Shown here one piece after another: positions 23,918 through 34,629 of a stretch of 52,709 bases of DNA. Location of the stretch: NCBI GenBank assembly GCA_016649895.1, contig JAENWR010000012.1:1-52709 (forward strand), given 5' to 3'. The position numbers and the translations under genes were made by a program. The notes below the pieces were generated by a model. The model searched no databases. It was not told where the DNA came from and worked only from the letters and a program-made list of their open reading frames with translations. This DNA is from Acidimicrobiia bacterium. GTDB taxonomy: Bacteria > Actinomycetota > Acidimicrobiia > Acidimicrobiales > SKKL01. Every line of letters begins with the position of its first letter. Position 1 is the first letter of the stretch.

Positions 23918-24465
23918 GTCGGTTCTCCGGCTGACTCGGCTCGCAGATGGGCGGCTTCGTCGCGGCGGAGCAGACCTCGGCGTTCGGCGCTGTTGATCGC
24001 GTCGAGAAACCGGTCCCCCATGATCTGGCTCCGGCAATCCCGGAGTGCTCGGGCGACGGTCACCGCCGGAATCCCCTCGTAGCTCGTGATCTCGTCGTCC
24101 TCCACGTCGTCTTTGACAAGCTCGATCGTGGCCGGAAGCTTGGGGCGAGCCCGCCTGCGGGTGCCGACCCGAACCCGGCGCGGGTTCACCAGCGCAAGGT
24201 CATGCAACGCGAGGACAGCGTCGCCGGTGAGGTATGCGTCGTCACCGACCCGAAGTACCGCTTCCATGTAGTGGTCGAGCGGGGTGCGGGGAACGTCCTC
24301 GAAGCGGTACACCCCGTAGGCGATCGGCTCCAGGCCACCTCGTGCAGCAAGTTTCCGTAGCTCCACAGGTGGTATCCCGAGGTCCCGGGCATTCTCGGTG
24401 GTCACATAGCCGTATTGGTCGAGCGCCCTGTCGAAGAGCCGTCGCCGATAGGTGTCAGCCAACAT
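23914..24465 (-). CDS. AbiEi-type antitoxin/transcriptional regulator
   Basis: 183 residues. The N-terminal winged helix (RRRLFDRALDQYGYVTTENARDLGIPPVELRKLAARGGLEPIAYGVYR) is that of AbiEi antitoxins, followed by YLTGDAVLALHDLALVNP and a C-terminal domain with YEGIPAVTVARALRDC. AbiEi neutralises the paired toxin and represses its own promoter through inverted repeats. GGAGGG lies 8 bases before ATG 24465, and a perfect palindrome at 24487-24506 just upstream is the likely operator. Four-base overlap with the toxin gene. Confidence 0.83.
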   Translation of the reverse strand: MLADTYRRRLFDRALDQYGYVTTENARDLGIPPVELRKLAARGGLEPIAYGVYRFEDVPRTPLDHYMEAVLRVGDDAYLTGDAVLALHDLALVNPRRVRVGTRRRARPKLPATIELVKDDVEDDEITSYEGIPAVTVARALRDCRSQIMGDRFLDAINSAERRGLLRRDEAAHLRAESAGEPT

Positions 24466-24486
24466 TTCTCGTCCCTCCAGTCACAA

Positions 24487-24506
24487 CCGTACTGGAAACA
24501 GTACGG
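24487..24506. promoter_or_regulatory. Palindromic operator of the AbiE pair
   Basis: CCGTACTG-GAAA-CAGTACGG: 8-base perfect arms, 22 bases upstream of the AbiEi start. On the minus strand TACGGT (24491-24486) inside the proximal arm can serve as the -10 box, giving a leader of about 14 bases. A bound antitoxin would cover the promoter. Confidence 0.65.
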
Positions 24507-24537
24507 TAGTGACGCCCGCCGGTCGGACTTGTGGGGC

Positions 24538-24864
24538 TCAGATCCCACCCGGCCCGGCGTGCACCGCCACCCAACTCGTTCCCGGCACCACGCTCAACAA
24601 CCGGTGAGGACGACCACCTGGCAGCTCGACCCAACCGCCGGCTGCCAGCTCGACTCGCTCACCATCGACCTCGAGGACCGCCGCGCCTGCGACGACCAAC
24701 ACCCACTCGTCGTGCTCCTGGAGGTACTCGACGGGGGTGTCGACCTGGCCGCTCAGGATCTGCTCCACGCGGAAGCCATCGCCCGAGGCGAGCACGTCGG
24801 TCGACTCACCATCGACGGGCGCAGCTCCGCCGCTCGCCAGCCGTCCGGCCCTCACCAGAGTCAC
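24538..24864 (-). CDS. Small cupin-domain protein
   Basis: 108 residues starting at GTG 24864, which overlaps the SDR stop (GTGA). Cupin motif 1 is HDEWVLVVAGAAVLEVDG, with the metal-site residues reduced to His-Asp-Glu, and motif 2 is WVELPGGRPHRL. Single-domain cupins of this type bind small ligands, often metal-dependent; function unknown. Third gene of the SGNH-SDR-cupin transcript. Confidence 0.75.
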   Translation of the reverse strand: MTLVRAGRLASGGAAPVDGESTDVLASGDGFRVEQILSGQVDTPVEYLQEHDEWVLVVAGAAVLEVDGERVELAAGGWVELPGGRPHRLLSVVPGTSWVAVHAGPGGI

Positions 24865-25643
24865 CGTGCCGTCCAGCCGCCGTCGACGGCGATCGTCTGG
24901 CCGGTGACGTAGCTCGACGCGGCCGACGCGAGGAACAGCATCACGCCATCGAGCTCGTGCTCGTCGCCGACGCGCCCCATCGGGCAGTTGCGGCGGAGGT
25001 AGGCCAACGACGCCTCGTCGCCGAGCATCGACCCGTCGGTCATCTCCGACGGGAACCAGCCGGGAGCGATGGCGTTCACCCGTACGCCCCGGCGCGCCCA
25101 CTGGCACCCGAGCTCGCGGGTGAGGGCGACGACACCACCCTTCGAGGCGCAGTAGGACGCCTGCTGGATGGGTGCCGATGCCACCAGGCCGAGCACCGAC
25201 GAGATGTTGACGATCGAGCCCGATCCCGCCTCGAGCATGGAGCGCGCAGCCAGCTGGCACAGGTGGAACACCGCGGTGAGGTTCACCTCGACCACCTGGT
25301 TCCAATCATCGAGCGGTTCGTCCTCGGCGGGGGCAGGGGCGCCGATGCCAGCGTTGTTGACGAGAACGTCGATGGCGCCGAACTCGTCGAGCGTGGCGCC
25401 CACCAGCTCGTCGCGAGCGCCCGCCGACGACACGTCGCACGGCACGCTGAGCACCCGGTCGCCGAGCTCGTCGGCCAGCTCGTCGAGGCGCTCGACCCGG
25501 CGCGCCGAGAGCACCACCGAGGCACCGGCCGCGTGCAGCACCTGGGCGAAGCGCCGTCCGAGCCCGGATGACGCACCGGTGACGATGGCGACGCTCCCGT
25601 CGAGGCGGAACAGCTCTGAGGGATGGCTCTGGAGGATGGTCAC
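24861..25643 (-). CDS. SDR family oxidoreductase
   Basis: 260-residue classical short-chain dehydrogenase: cofactor motif TGASSGLG at 22-29, VNNAGIG near 100, catalytic Tyr and Lys in ASYCASKGG near 164-168, and the substrate loop after NAIAPGWFPSEMT. The cofactor preference is not clear; there is ARR after the second strand, which often goes with NADP. Substrate unknown. It follows the SGNH gene by 4 bases and is coupled to the cupin gene. Confidence 0.9.
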   Translation of the reverse strand: MTILQSHPSELFRLDGSVAIVTGASSGLGRRFAQVLHAAGASVVLSARRVERLDELADELGDRVLSVPCDVSSAGARDELVGATLDEFGAIDVLVNNAGIGAPAPAEDEPLDDWNQVVEVNLTAVFHLCQLAARSMLEAGSGSIVNISSVLGLVASAPIQQASYCASKGGVVALTRELGCQWARRGVRVNAIAPGWFPSEMTDGSMLGDEASLAYLRRNCPMGRVGDEHELDGVMLFLASAASSYVTGQTIAVDGGWTAR

Positions 25644-25647
25644 CCAG

Positions 25648-26871
25648 CTATTGGAGCACCATGTTCGGCTCGCCGCGGGAGCTGATGCCGTCGGCGCCGC
25701 GCACGCACGTGCCGCCGCGCACCTCGCCCGTGCCGTAGGCCTGGCGGAGGCAGCTGCGCAGCGCCAGCTGGCCCCAGTAGCTGGGGTGCATCCCCTCTTG
25801 GAGCTGGTAGGGCCCGACCAGGGTGGTGACGGTGCGCACCTGGCTCACCCACTCGGTGCGGTCGACCGCTCCGGGGCTCTGCCACGAGGCGATGCCACGC
25901 TCCTCGAGCAGGCCGACGGTGCTCTCGCAGAGGCGCCGGCCGTGGAGCGCGGCGGTCATGTCGAGCACGACGTAGTTGGTGAGGCCGGATCGTGCTGCTC
26001 CCTGCACCGCCGCCTGGTTCATCTTCACCACGGCGGTGTCGTTGGCCCAGTCGGCGTCGCGGTTCCAGACACCGCACCCACCGATCGACTGTCGGGTCCA
26101 GCCCGCCTCGGGGTAGCGGAACTGCGCGCCCCGCGGGATCGGCGACGAGTAGGTCTGGACGATCACCGTGTAGTCGCTGTCGGCGTAGCCGGCGTTGGCC
26201 ATCGCCTGGCGCACGTTCTGCAGGGCGCCCGCCACCTCGTTGGTGCGGGCGTCGACAGCCGCCGGTGTGAACCGGTCGCGGATCGACGAGTCGTCGTGGC
26301 AGTAGTTCTTCCACCAGTTCGGCGACGTGAGCCAGTTGAGGACGCAGTGGGTGAGGATGTCGGCGAAGCCGAAGTCGTTGGCGCCGATGAGCACGGTGAC
26401 GGCCTCGACATCGTTGCCCGCGGCGAACTCCTGCAGCATCAGCGCCTGGCCCTTGCGGGCGCCATCGGCGTAGAAGTCGATGCCCGGCTTCCAGGTGCCG
26501 TCGTCGGTGACGCGCGACGAGGTGCGAGCGCCGGAGCACGCGAGGTTGAGCGAGCGGACGGGGTTGCCGGCCATGTCGGAGCCGATGTGCGCCTCGGCGG
26601 CGGTGGAGCGGTGGCAGCCGGCGAGCGGCTCGCTCGGGGTCCCCTCGTCGTAGGCACCCGCCCCGCCGGCATCGACGCGCCACGGCGCCTGGTTGGTGTT
26701 GCCGGCCCACCGCCCGGCCTCACCGGAGATGGCCGAGTCGCCGAGGGTGACCACCCACGGCTCTCCCGGCGGCGCCTGGCCGGCGGCCGGCTGGGCCACC
26801 ACGCCCGTGGCGATCGTGGCGAGGGCGACGCACAGCACCAACGTGCGCGAGCGAAGAATGGTTCGACCCAT
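25648..26871 (-). CDS. Secreted SGNH/GDSL hydrolase
   Basis: 407 residues with a Sec signal peptide (RSRTLVLCVALATIATGVVAQPAAGQA, cleavage probably near residue 31). Nucleophile block VTLGDSAISGEAG with Ser46; oxyanion Gly/Asn in IGANDFGF; the Asp-His pair of SGNH enzymes in GMHPSYWGQLALRS near residue 361. Several cysteines suggest disulfides in the exported protein. Likely an extracellular esterase or lipase. AAGGGGA precedes ATG 26871. Heads a three-gene run with SDR and cupin. Confidence 0.85.
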   Translation of the reverse strand: MGRTILRSRTLVLCVALATIATGVVAQPAAGQAPPGEPWVVTLGDSAISGEAGRWAGNTNQAPWRVDAGGAGAYDEGTPSEPLAGCHRSTAAEAHIGSDMAGNPVRSLNLACSGARTSSRVTDDGTWKPGIDFYADGARKGQALMLQEFAAGNDVEAVTVLIGANDFGFADILTHCVLNWLTSPNWWKNYCHDDSSIRDRFTPAAVDARTNEVAGALQNVRQAMANAGYADSDYTVIVQTYSSPIPRGAQFRYPEAGWTRQSIGGCGVWNRDADWANDTAVVKMNQAAVQGAARSGLTNYVVLDMTAALHGRRLCESTVGLLEERGIASWQSPGAVDRTEWVSQVRTVTTLVGPYQLQEGMHPSYWGQLALRSCLRQAYGTGEVRGGTCVRGADGISSRGEPNMVLQ

Positions 26872-26973
26872 GTCATCCCCTTGGTGATCGGCCCCCGCTG
26901 CACCACCGAAACGATGCCTGGTGCCAGTGTGGACCTGCGGAGAGCCGTCGACAAGGGGTCGTTCAGGCGAAGG

Positions 26974-28515
26974 TCACACTCGGAGGACTACGGCCTCGTC
27001 GGGGCCGAGGGTGCCGTCGAACGGTGCGTCGGGGCGGTCGGTGCGGCTCGACAGCAGCAGCTCTCCCTCGATCGTGACCCGGGCCGGCTCGCCCATGAAG
27101 TTGGCGGCCACGGTGATGGTGTCGCCGTCGAGGCGGCGGTGCAGCACCAGCACACCGTGGGCCGATGCGTCATCGCCCGCGACCAGCCCCATCGACCCGC
27201 GGCGCAGCACCTCGTTGGCCGACCGCAGCGCCAACAGGTCGCGATAGAGCGTGTGGAACGAGTCGGGGTCGCCGATCTGCGCGTCGGCTGCCTTGCCCGT
27301 CGAATCGGGCGGGAACGGCAACCAGGGATCGGCGCCCCAGCCGTGATCAGCGTCGGTGGTCCACGGGATGGGAGCGCGGGTGCCGTCGCGCCCATCGGGA
27401 TCGACCACCCGCTCCTCCGGGATCTCGGCGTCCTCGAGCCCGAGCTCCTCACCCGCGTAGAGGAATGGTGTGCCACGCACCGTGAGCGAGAGGACCGCCG
27501 CGGCCCGGGCGCGAGCGTCGGTGCCGTAGCGGGTGCGGTGGCGCCGCCGGTCGTGGTTGGACAGCACCCAGGTGGGCCAGTGCGGCTCGGCGAACTCGGT
27601 CTGCACGGTGGCGATGACCGAGCGCATCGCATCGCACTCCCACCGGGTGTGGAGCGCACGGAAGTCGAAGGTGAGGTGGAGCTCGTCGTGATCGCCGAGG
27701 TACGTGACGGTCTGGCCGGGCTGCAGCAGGTACACCTCGCCCACCATCATCGGGTGCTGCGGGTAGCTGTCGAGGACCGCTCGGATGCGGCGGAGCAGCT
27801 CGTGGGTGAACGGCTCGTCGATGCTGACCACGAGGTCGTCCTCCCGACCCTCGGGCAGGTCGGGCAGCTCCTCCCCCTTGCCGATGAGGTGAACGACGTC
27901 GGCACGGAAGCCGTCGATGCCACGGTCGAGCCAGAACCGCAGCGTGTCGTGCATGGCCGCCTCGACCTGGGGGTTCGCCCAGTTGAGATCGGGCTGCTCG
28001 GCGAGGAACGAGTGGAGGTAGTACTGGCCGGTCGCGTCATCGAAGGTCCAGGCGGGGACCCCCTTGAACACCGAGATCCAGTTGTTGGGCGGGCCGCCGT
28101 CGGGTGCGGGATCTCGCCACACATACCAGTCGCGGTGCGGGTCGTCGCGCGACGAACGTGACGCCTCGAACCACCGGTGCTGGTTCGAGGTGTGGTTGGG
28201 GACCCAGTCGAGCAGCACCCGCAGACCGCGCTCGTGCGCCCCGGCGACGAGCTGGTCGAGGTCGTCGAGGGTGCCAAACACCGGATCGACGTTGCAGTAG
28301 TCGGCGACGTCGTAGCCGAAGTCGGCCATCGGAGAGGTGAAGATCGGCGACAGCCACAGGGCGTCGACGCCGAGGTCGACCAGGTAGTCGAGCCGGCTGG
28401 TGACGCCGGCGAGGTCGCCCACGCCGTCGCCGTCGGCGTCACGGAACGAGCGCGGGTAGATCTGGTAGACGACAGCGTCGCGCCACCAGTGGGGGTCGTC
28501 GGACAGGCGGGCCAT
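26974..28515 (-). CDS. GH13 alpha-glucosidase (oligo-1,6-glucosidase type)
   Basis: 513 residues. HWWRDAVVYQIYPRSFRDADGDGVGDLAG is the N-terminus of GH13 alpha-glucosidases. Region I DWVPNHTS near 105, region II GFRADVVHL with the nucleophile Asp near 204, the acid Glu in MVGEVYLL near 257 and NHDRRR near 319 are all present. The missing signal peptide indicates a cytosolic enzyme acting on imported alpha-glucosides such as sucrose, maltose or isomaltose. ATG 28515 has TACGGT 6 bases upstream, fixing the start. It may serve the AglEFG-type transporter encoded 4-8 kb further on. Confidence 0.9.
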   Translation of the reverse strand: MARLSDDPHWWRDAVVYQIYPRSFRDADGDGVGDLAGVTSRLDYLVDLGVDALWLSPIFTSPMADFGYDVADYCNVDPVFGTLDDLDQLVAGAHERGLRVLLDWVPNHTSNQHRWFEASRSSRDDPHRDWYVWRDPAPDGGPPNNWISVFKGVPAWTFDDATGQYYLHSFLAEQPDLNWANPQVEAAMHDTLRFWLDRGIDGFRADVVHLIGKGEELPDLPEGREDDLVVSIDEPFTHELLRRIRAVLDSYPQHPMMVGEVYLLQPGQTVTYLGDHDELHLTFDFRALHTRWECDAMRSVIATVQTEFAEPHWPTWVLSNHDRRRHRTRYGTDARARAAAVLSLTVRGTPFLYAGEELGLEDAEIPEERVVDPDGRDGTRAPIPWTTDADHGWGADPWLPFPPDSTGKAADAQIGDPDSFHTLYRDLLALRSANEVLRRGSMGLVAGDDASAHGVLVLHRRLDGDTITVAANFMGEPARVTIEGELLLSSRTDRPDAPFDGTLGPDEAVVLRV

Positions 28516-28521
28516 CGCCCG

Positions 28522-28527
28522 ACCGTA
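28522..28527 (-). promoter_or_regulatory. -10 element TACGGT of the GH13 gene
   Basis: Minus strand: TACGGT, CGGGCG, ATG (28515). TANNNT exactly 6 bases before the start, indicating a leaderless mRNA. Confidence 0.5.
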
Positions 28528-28559
28528 CCCACACCCACCGTCGCACGACCGACGTGTGA

Positions 28560-30917
<2,358 letters not shown>

Positions 30918-30926
30918 CGCGGACGG

Positions 30927-32339
30927 TCAGCCGCCGGTCTGGCGGCGGATGAGCTCGGAGTACCAGAGGGCGCTGTCCTTCGGGGTGCGCTCCTGGGTCT
31001 CGTAGTCGACGTGCACGATGCCGAAGCGCTTGCGGTAGCCCTCGGCCCACTCGAAGTTGTCGAGGAACGACCACGCGAAGTAGCCGCGCAGGTCGACCCC
31101 GGCGGCAATGGCCTCGGCGCAGGCGCGGACGTGGCCATCGAGGAACTCCACCCGATCGGCGTCGTGCACACGGCCGTCGGGGGCGACCACATCGGCGAAC
31201 GCCGCGCCGTTCTCGTGCACGTAGAGCGGCGGCGGGTCGTAGTCGCGGTGGAGGGCGACGACGGCGTCGACCAGCCCATCGGGTTCGATGGCCCACAGTA
31301 GGTCGGTGACGGGTCGGCCGGGATCGACCACCTCGACATCGGGTGAGCCCGGCCATGGCGACGGGCTGGCCGAGGCGCCCGGCAGGTGCCGGACGTGGTG
31401 TCGGCGGTAGTAGTTGAGCCCCATCATGTCGATGGGCCGTGCGATCTGGGCCAGGTCGCCGTCGTGGATGTGGTCGAGGTCGGAGACCGCGCCGATGTCG
31501 TCGAGCACGTCGTCGGGGTAGCTCCCCCGCAGGACGGAGTCGTACCAGATGCGGTTGGCGATGCCGTCGACGCGGCGCGCCGCGTCGTGGTCGGCCTCCT
31601 CATCGCCAACCGGCACCACCGGATACGGGTTGAGGGTGATGCCGATCTCCGGCTCGGGAGCCGACACCGTGGCGCGGAGGGCGTCGACACCGAAGCCGTG
31701 CGCCAGCAACAAGTGGTGGGCTGCGGCGACCGCGGCCGCGGGCTCGGTGCGCCCCGGGGCGTGAACGCCGGAGCCGTAGCCGAGCATGGCCGAGCACCAC
31801 GGCTCGTTCACCGTCGACCACCGCGCCACGCGGTCGCCGAGGACGGAGCCCACGATCTCGGCGTAGTCGCCGAAGCGCTTGGCGGTGTCGCGGGCCGGCC
31901 AGCCCCCGCGGTCCTCGAGCGCCTGGGGCAGGTCCCAGTGGTAGAGGGTGGCAACCGGGACGATGCCGGCGGTGAGCAGCTGGTCGACCAGCTGGCTGTA
32001 GAAGTCGAGGCCCGAGGCCGACACCTGGCCCGAACCGAGCGGCTGCACCCGCGGCCAGGCGATGGAGAAGCGGTAGGCCCCGATGCCGAGCCGGGCCATG
32101 AGGGCCACGTCGTGCGGCATGCGGCTGCGGTGGGAGACCGCGACCGATCCGTCGGAGCCATCGACGATGGCACCGGGGACCCGGCAGAACGTGTCCCATA
32201 TCGACGGGCCGCGCCCGTCGAGGTGCACGCCGCCCTCGATCTGGTAGGACGACGTCGCCGCGCCCCAGAGGAACCCCTCGGGGAACGAGCCGGCGGCGAT
32301 GGGAGCGATGTCGGTGTCGCGGGGAGGGATGGGGGTCAA
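30927..32339 (-). CDS. GH1 beta-glucosidase family protein
   Basis: 470 residues. FPEGFLWGAATSSYQIEGG is the GH1 N-terminus; the acid/base Glu is in TVNEPWC near 177 and the nucleophile Glu in LYVHENGAAF near 375 (His replaces the usual Thr before ENG). YFAWSFLDNFEWAEGY is intact. No signal peptide, so cytosolic. TTG 32339 overlaps the permease stop (TTGA), making it the last gene of the LacI operon. Normally cleaves beta-glucosides; because the transporter resembles alpha-glucoside types, the actual substrate should be tested. A CCGCC/GGCGG hairpin covers its last codons (30931-30945). Confidence 0.9.
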   Translation of the reverse strand: MTPIPPRDTDIAPIAAGSFPEGFLWGAATSSYQIEGGVHLDGRGPSIWDTFCRVPGAIVDGSDGSVAVSHRSRMPHDVALMARLGIGAYRFSIAWPRVQPLGSGQVSASGLDFYSQLVDQLLTAGIVPVATLYHWDLPQALEDRGGWPARDTAKRFGDYAEIVGSVLGDRVARWSTVNEPWCSAMLGYGSGVHAPGRTEPAAAVAAAHHLLLAHGFGVDALRATVSAPEPEIGITLNPYPVVPVGDEEADHDAARRVDGIANRIWYDSVLRGSYPDDVLDDIGAVSDLDHIHDGDLAQIARPIDMMGLNYYRRHHVRHLPGASASPSPWPGSPDVEVVDPGRPVTDLLWAIEPDGLVDAVVALHRDYDPPPLYVHENGAAFADVVAPDGRVHDADRVEFLDGHVRACAEAIAAGVDLRGYFAWSFLDNFEWAEGYRKRFGIVHVDYETQERTPKDSALWYSELIRRQTGG

Positions 32340-33352
32340 CCCTTGACCGATCCGGCGGTGAGACCCCTCACGAAGTACCGCTGCAGCGAGAAGAACACGA
32401 CGAGCGGCAGGCTCATCGAGATGAACGCTGCCGAGGTCAGCAGGTGCCAGTTCTGGCCACGGGAGCCGGCGAGGTCTTGCAGCGCCAGGGTGAGCACCCG
32501 GTTCTCGCTCGTCCCACCGAGGAAGACGTAGGCGACGAGCAGGTCGTTCCACACCCACATGAACTGGAAGATGGCGAAGGCGGCGAGGGCCGGCACCGAC
32601 AGCGGGACGATGAGGCGCCAGAAGATCGTGAAGTGGTCGGCACCGTCGATCTTGGCCGACTCGATGATCGACGCGGGCAACGAGCCGATGTAGTTGCGCA
32701 GCAGGTAGGTGGCAAGTGGCAGCCCGAACGCGGTGTGGGCGAGCCACACCCCCGGATAGGTGCCCGCCAGGTCGAGATCGGGGAAGATCTGGACCGGCCC
32801 GATTGCCGCGCCGCCCGTGTAGAGGCGCAGCACAGGGATCAGCGCCATCTGCAGCGGGACCACGAGGAGCCCGACGACCATAGCGAACAAGATCTGCCGA
32901 CCCTTGAAGTCCATCCAGGAGAACGCGTAGGCGGCGAAGGCAGCGATGGTGATCGGGATCACGGTCGACGGGATCGCCACAGCCAGGCTGTTCAGGAAGG
33001 CGTTGCTGAACCCGCCGGCGCCGAGGGCCGCCTGGTAGTTGTCGAGGGTCCACTCGTTCGGCTGCCAGAAGGTGCTGAACACGGTCCACCAACCGGTGGT
33101 GTTGACCTCGGAGGCCGGACGGAACGAGCTGATGAGCACACCGACGGTGGGGATGCTCCAGAGCACGACGATGGCGAGCACCGAGCCCTTGACGAACCAA
33201 CCACCGGATCGATGCGCTCCGGGGGCGCCGGGCGGCTGCCGCCGGCGCCGCCGCGACACGGTGCCGCCGTCGCCTCCGGCCGCCGCCTGATGGGCGACCG
33301 GCGCCACGGTGTCGACCGACCGGGTGTCGTCGTTCGTCTCGGTGACGGTCAT
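32336..33352 (-). CDS. Carbohydrate ABC transporter permease (MalG/AglG type)
   Basis: 338 residues; an N-terminal cytoplasmic stretch (1-50) is rich in Gly, Arg and Pro, followed by six spans. Binding-protein-dependent permease loop IIESAKIDGADHFTIFWRLIVPL matches the EAA motif that docks the ATPase. The C-terminus VVFFSLQRYFVRGLTAGSVKG is typical of AglG-like alpha-glucoside permeases. Overlaps the upstream permease (ATGA) and the downstream glycosidase (TTGA). No ATPase gene is in the operon, so a shared MsiK-type ATPase elsewhere is expected. Confidence 0.88.
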   Translation of the reverse strand: MTVTETNDDTRSVDTVAPVAHQAAAGGDGGTVSRRRRRQPPGAPGAHRSGGWFVKGSVLAIVVLWSIPTVGVLISSFRPASEVNTTGWWTVFSTFWQPNEWTLDNYQAALGAGGFSNAFLNSLAVAIPSTVIPITIAAFAAYAFSWMDFKGRQILFAMVVGLLVVPLQMALIPVLRLYTGGAAIGPVQIFPDLDLAGTYPGVWLAHTAFGLPLATYLLRNYIGSLPASIIESAKIDGADHFTIFWRLIVPLSVPALAAFAIFQFMWVWNDLLVAYVFLGGTSENRVLTLALQDLAGSRGQNWHLLTSAAFISMSLPLVVFFSLQRYFVRGLTAGSVKG

Positions 33353-34527
33353 CGTGTGGCCTCCTGCTGGCGGAACTGCCGGATGTTCCAGACCATGACC
33401 GGGACCACGGCCACGAAGAGGATCACCGCGATGGCGGCCCCACGTCCGCTGTTCGAGCCGAGGAAGTAGTTGCGGATCATCCGCTCGGCGATGACCTCGG
33501 TACCGTTGGCCTCGGCACTGCCCATGACGAACACGAGGTCGAAGACCTTTAGGGCGTTGATGACCATGTAGGTCGAGACCACGACGATGGTGGGCAGGAT
33601 GCTCGGCACGACGATCTTGGTGAAGACCTGCCACTCGGAGGCGCCGTCGATGCGGGCCGCCTCCTCGATCTCGTCGGGCACCGACTTGATGGCCGCCGAC
33701 AGCACGACCATGGCGAACCCGGTCTGCATCCAGATCATGATGAACATCAACATGAAGTTGTTCCACGGCTGCAGCGACAGCCATGAGACGGGATCGCCCC
33801 CGAAGGCGGTCCAGAGCCCGTTGAGCAACCCGATGTTCGAACCGAACCCTTGGGGCCGGTAGTTGTAGACGAACTGCCAGACGACGGCCGCCCCCACGAA
33901 GGAGATGGCCATCGGCAGAAAGATCAGCGACTTGGCGAGCGACTCGCCGCGACGCAGCCGGTCGGCGAGGGTGGCGAACACGAGCCCGACGATCGTGGCG
34001 ACGACCGGCACGATGATGATCCAGCCGAGGGTGTTGCGGATCGACCGCAACATGCTCTCGTCGGTGAAGACGAACTCGAAGTTCTCGAGCCCGACCCACG
34101 ACTGGCCCCGAGGATCGCGCAGGCTGAGGTACAGGGTGTTGAACACCGGATAGACGAGGAACACCCCGAGGATCGCCAACGCCGGGGCGATGAACACGTA
34201 GGGACGGACCGATTCGCGCCACACCCTGGGGAGGACATCGACGAGGTTGTCCATCAGCCAGTAGACGAGGAAGACGCCGCCGACACCGAACAGTAACGCC
34301 ATGCCGACCGACGTGAAGCGATTGGCCCCGTCGCCGGTGAGGATGGGGAGGATGGCGGCGACAGCCACGGCGAGGGCGGCCACGGCCGCGATCGCGACGC
34401 GCCGTCCCCACGTGGAGATGCCGGGATCGTCGACTGGTGGGGCACCCACCTCGAGCGCCACATCGGTCCCCCCGGCGGATCCGGTGTCGTGGATCCCCTC
34501 GACCACCGACGGGTCCGATCTGGTCAT
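33349..34527 (-). CDS. Carbohydrate ABC transporter permease (MalF/AglF type)
   Basis: 392 residues, about eight spans: two extra ones near the N-terminus (VAIAAVAALAVAVAAILPIL and VGMALLFGVGGVFLVYWLM) before the standard six. EAA loop EIEEAARIDGASEWQVFTKIVVPSI. The end GRGAAIAVILFVAVVPVMVWNIRQFRQQEA resembles AglF of alpha-glucoside transporters. Forms the channel with the next permease. Separated from the binding-protein gene by 102 bases holding two strong hairpins. Confidence 0.88.
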   Translation of the reverse strand: MTRSDPSVVEGIHDTGSAGGTDVALEVGAPPVDDPGISTWGRRVAIAAVAALAVAVAAILPILTGDGANRFTSVGMALLFGVGGVFLVYWLMDNLVDVLPRVWRESVRPYVFIAPALAILGVFLVYPVFNTLYLSLRDPRGQSWVGLENFEFVFTDESMLRSIRNTLGWIIIVPVVATIVGLVFATLADRLRRGESLAKSLIFLPMAISFVGAAVVWQFVYNYRPQGFGSNIGLLNGLWTAFGGDPVSWLSLQPWNNFMLMFIMIWMQTGFAMVVLSAAIKSVPDEIEEAARIDGASEWQVFTKIVVPSILPTIVVVSTYMVINALKVFDLVFVMGSAEANGTEVIAERMIRNYFLGSNSGRGAAIAVILFVAVVPVMVWNIRQFRQQEATR

Positions 34528-34546
34528 GCCTCCCCCTCGCTGGTGT

Positions 34547-34618
34547 GGGCGGGGAGCAGATCGTGCTGCTCCCCGCCCCTCTACACGGAGCTACCAGTGG
34601 GCGAGGCGAGCCTCGCCC
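34547..34618 (-). terminator. Two tandem hairpins between binding-protein and permease genes
   Basis: First in transcript order: CCTCGCCC/GGGCGAGG arms at 34599-34606 and 34611-34618 with a 4-base loop. Then 13-base perfect arms GGGCGGGGAGCAG (34547-34559) and CTGCTCCCCGCCC (34566-34578) around a 6-base loop. No U-run follows. They sit 12 bases after the binding-protein stop, so they may partially stop transcription or protect the upstream mRNA, giving more binding protein than permease. Confidence 0.65.
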
Positions 34619-34629
34619 GAGTTCGTGCC

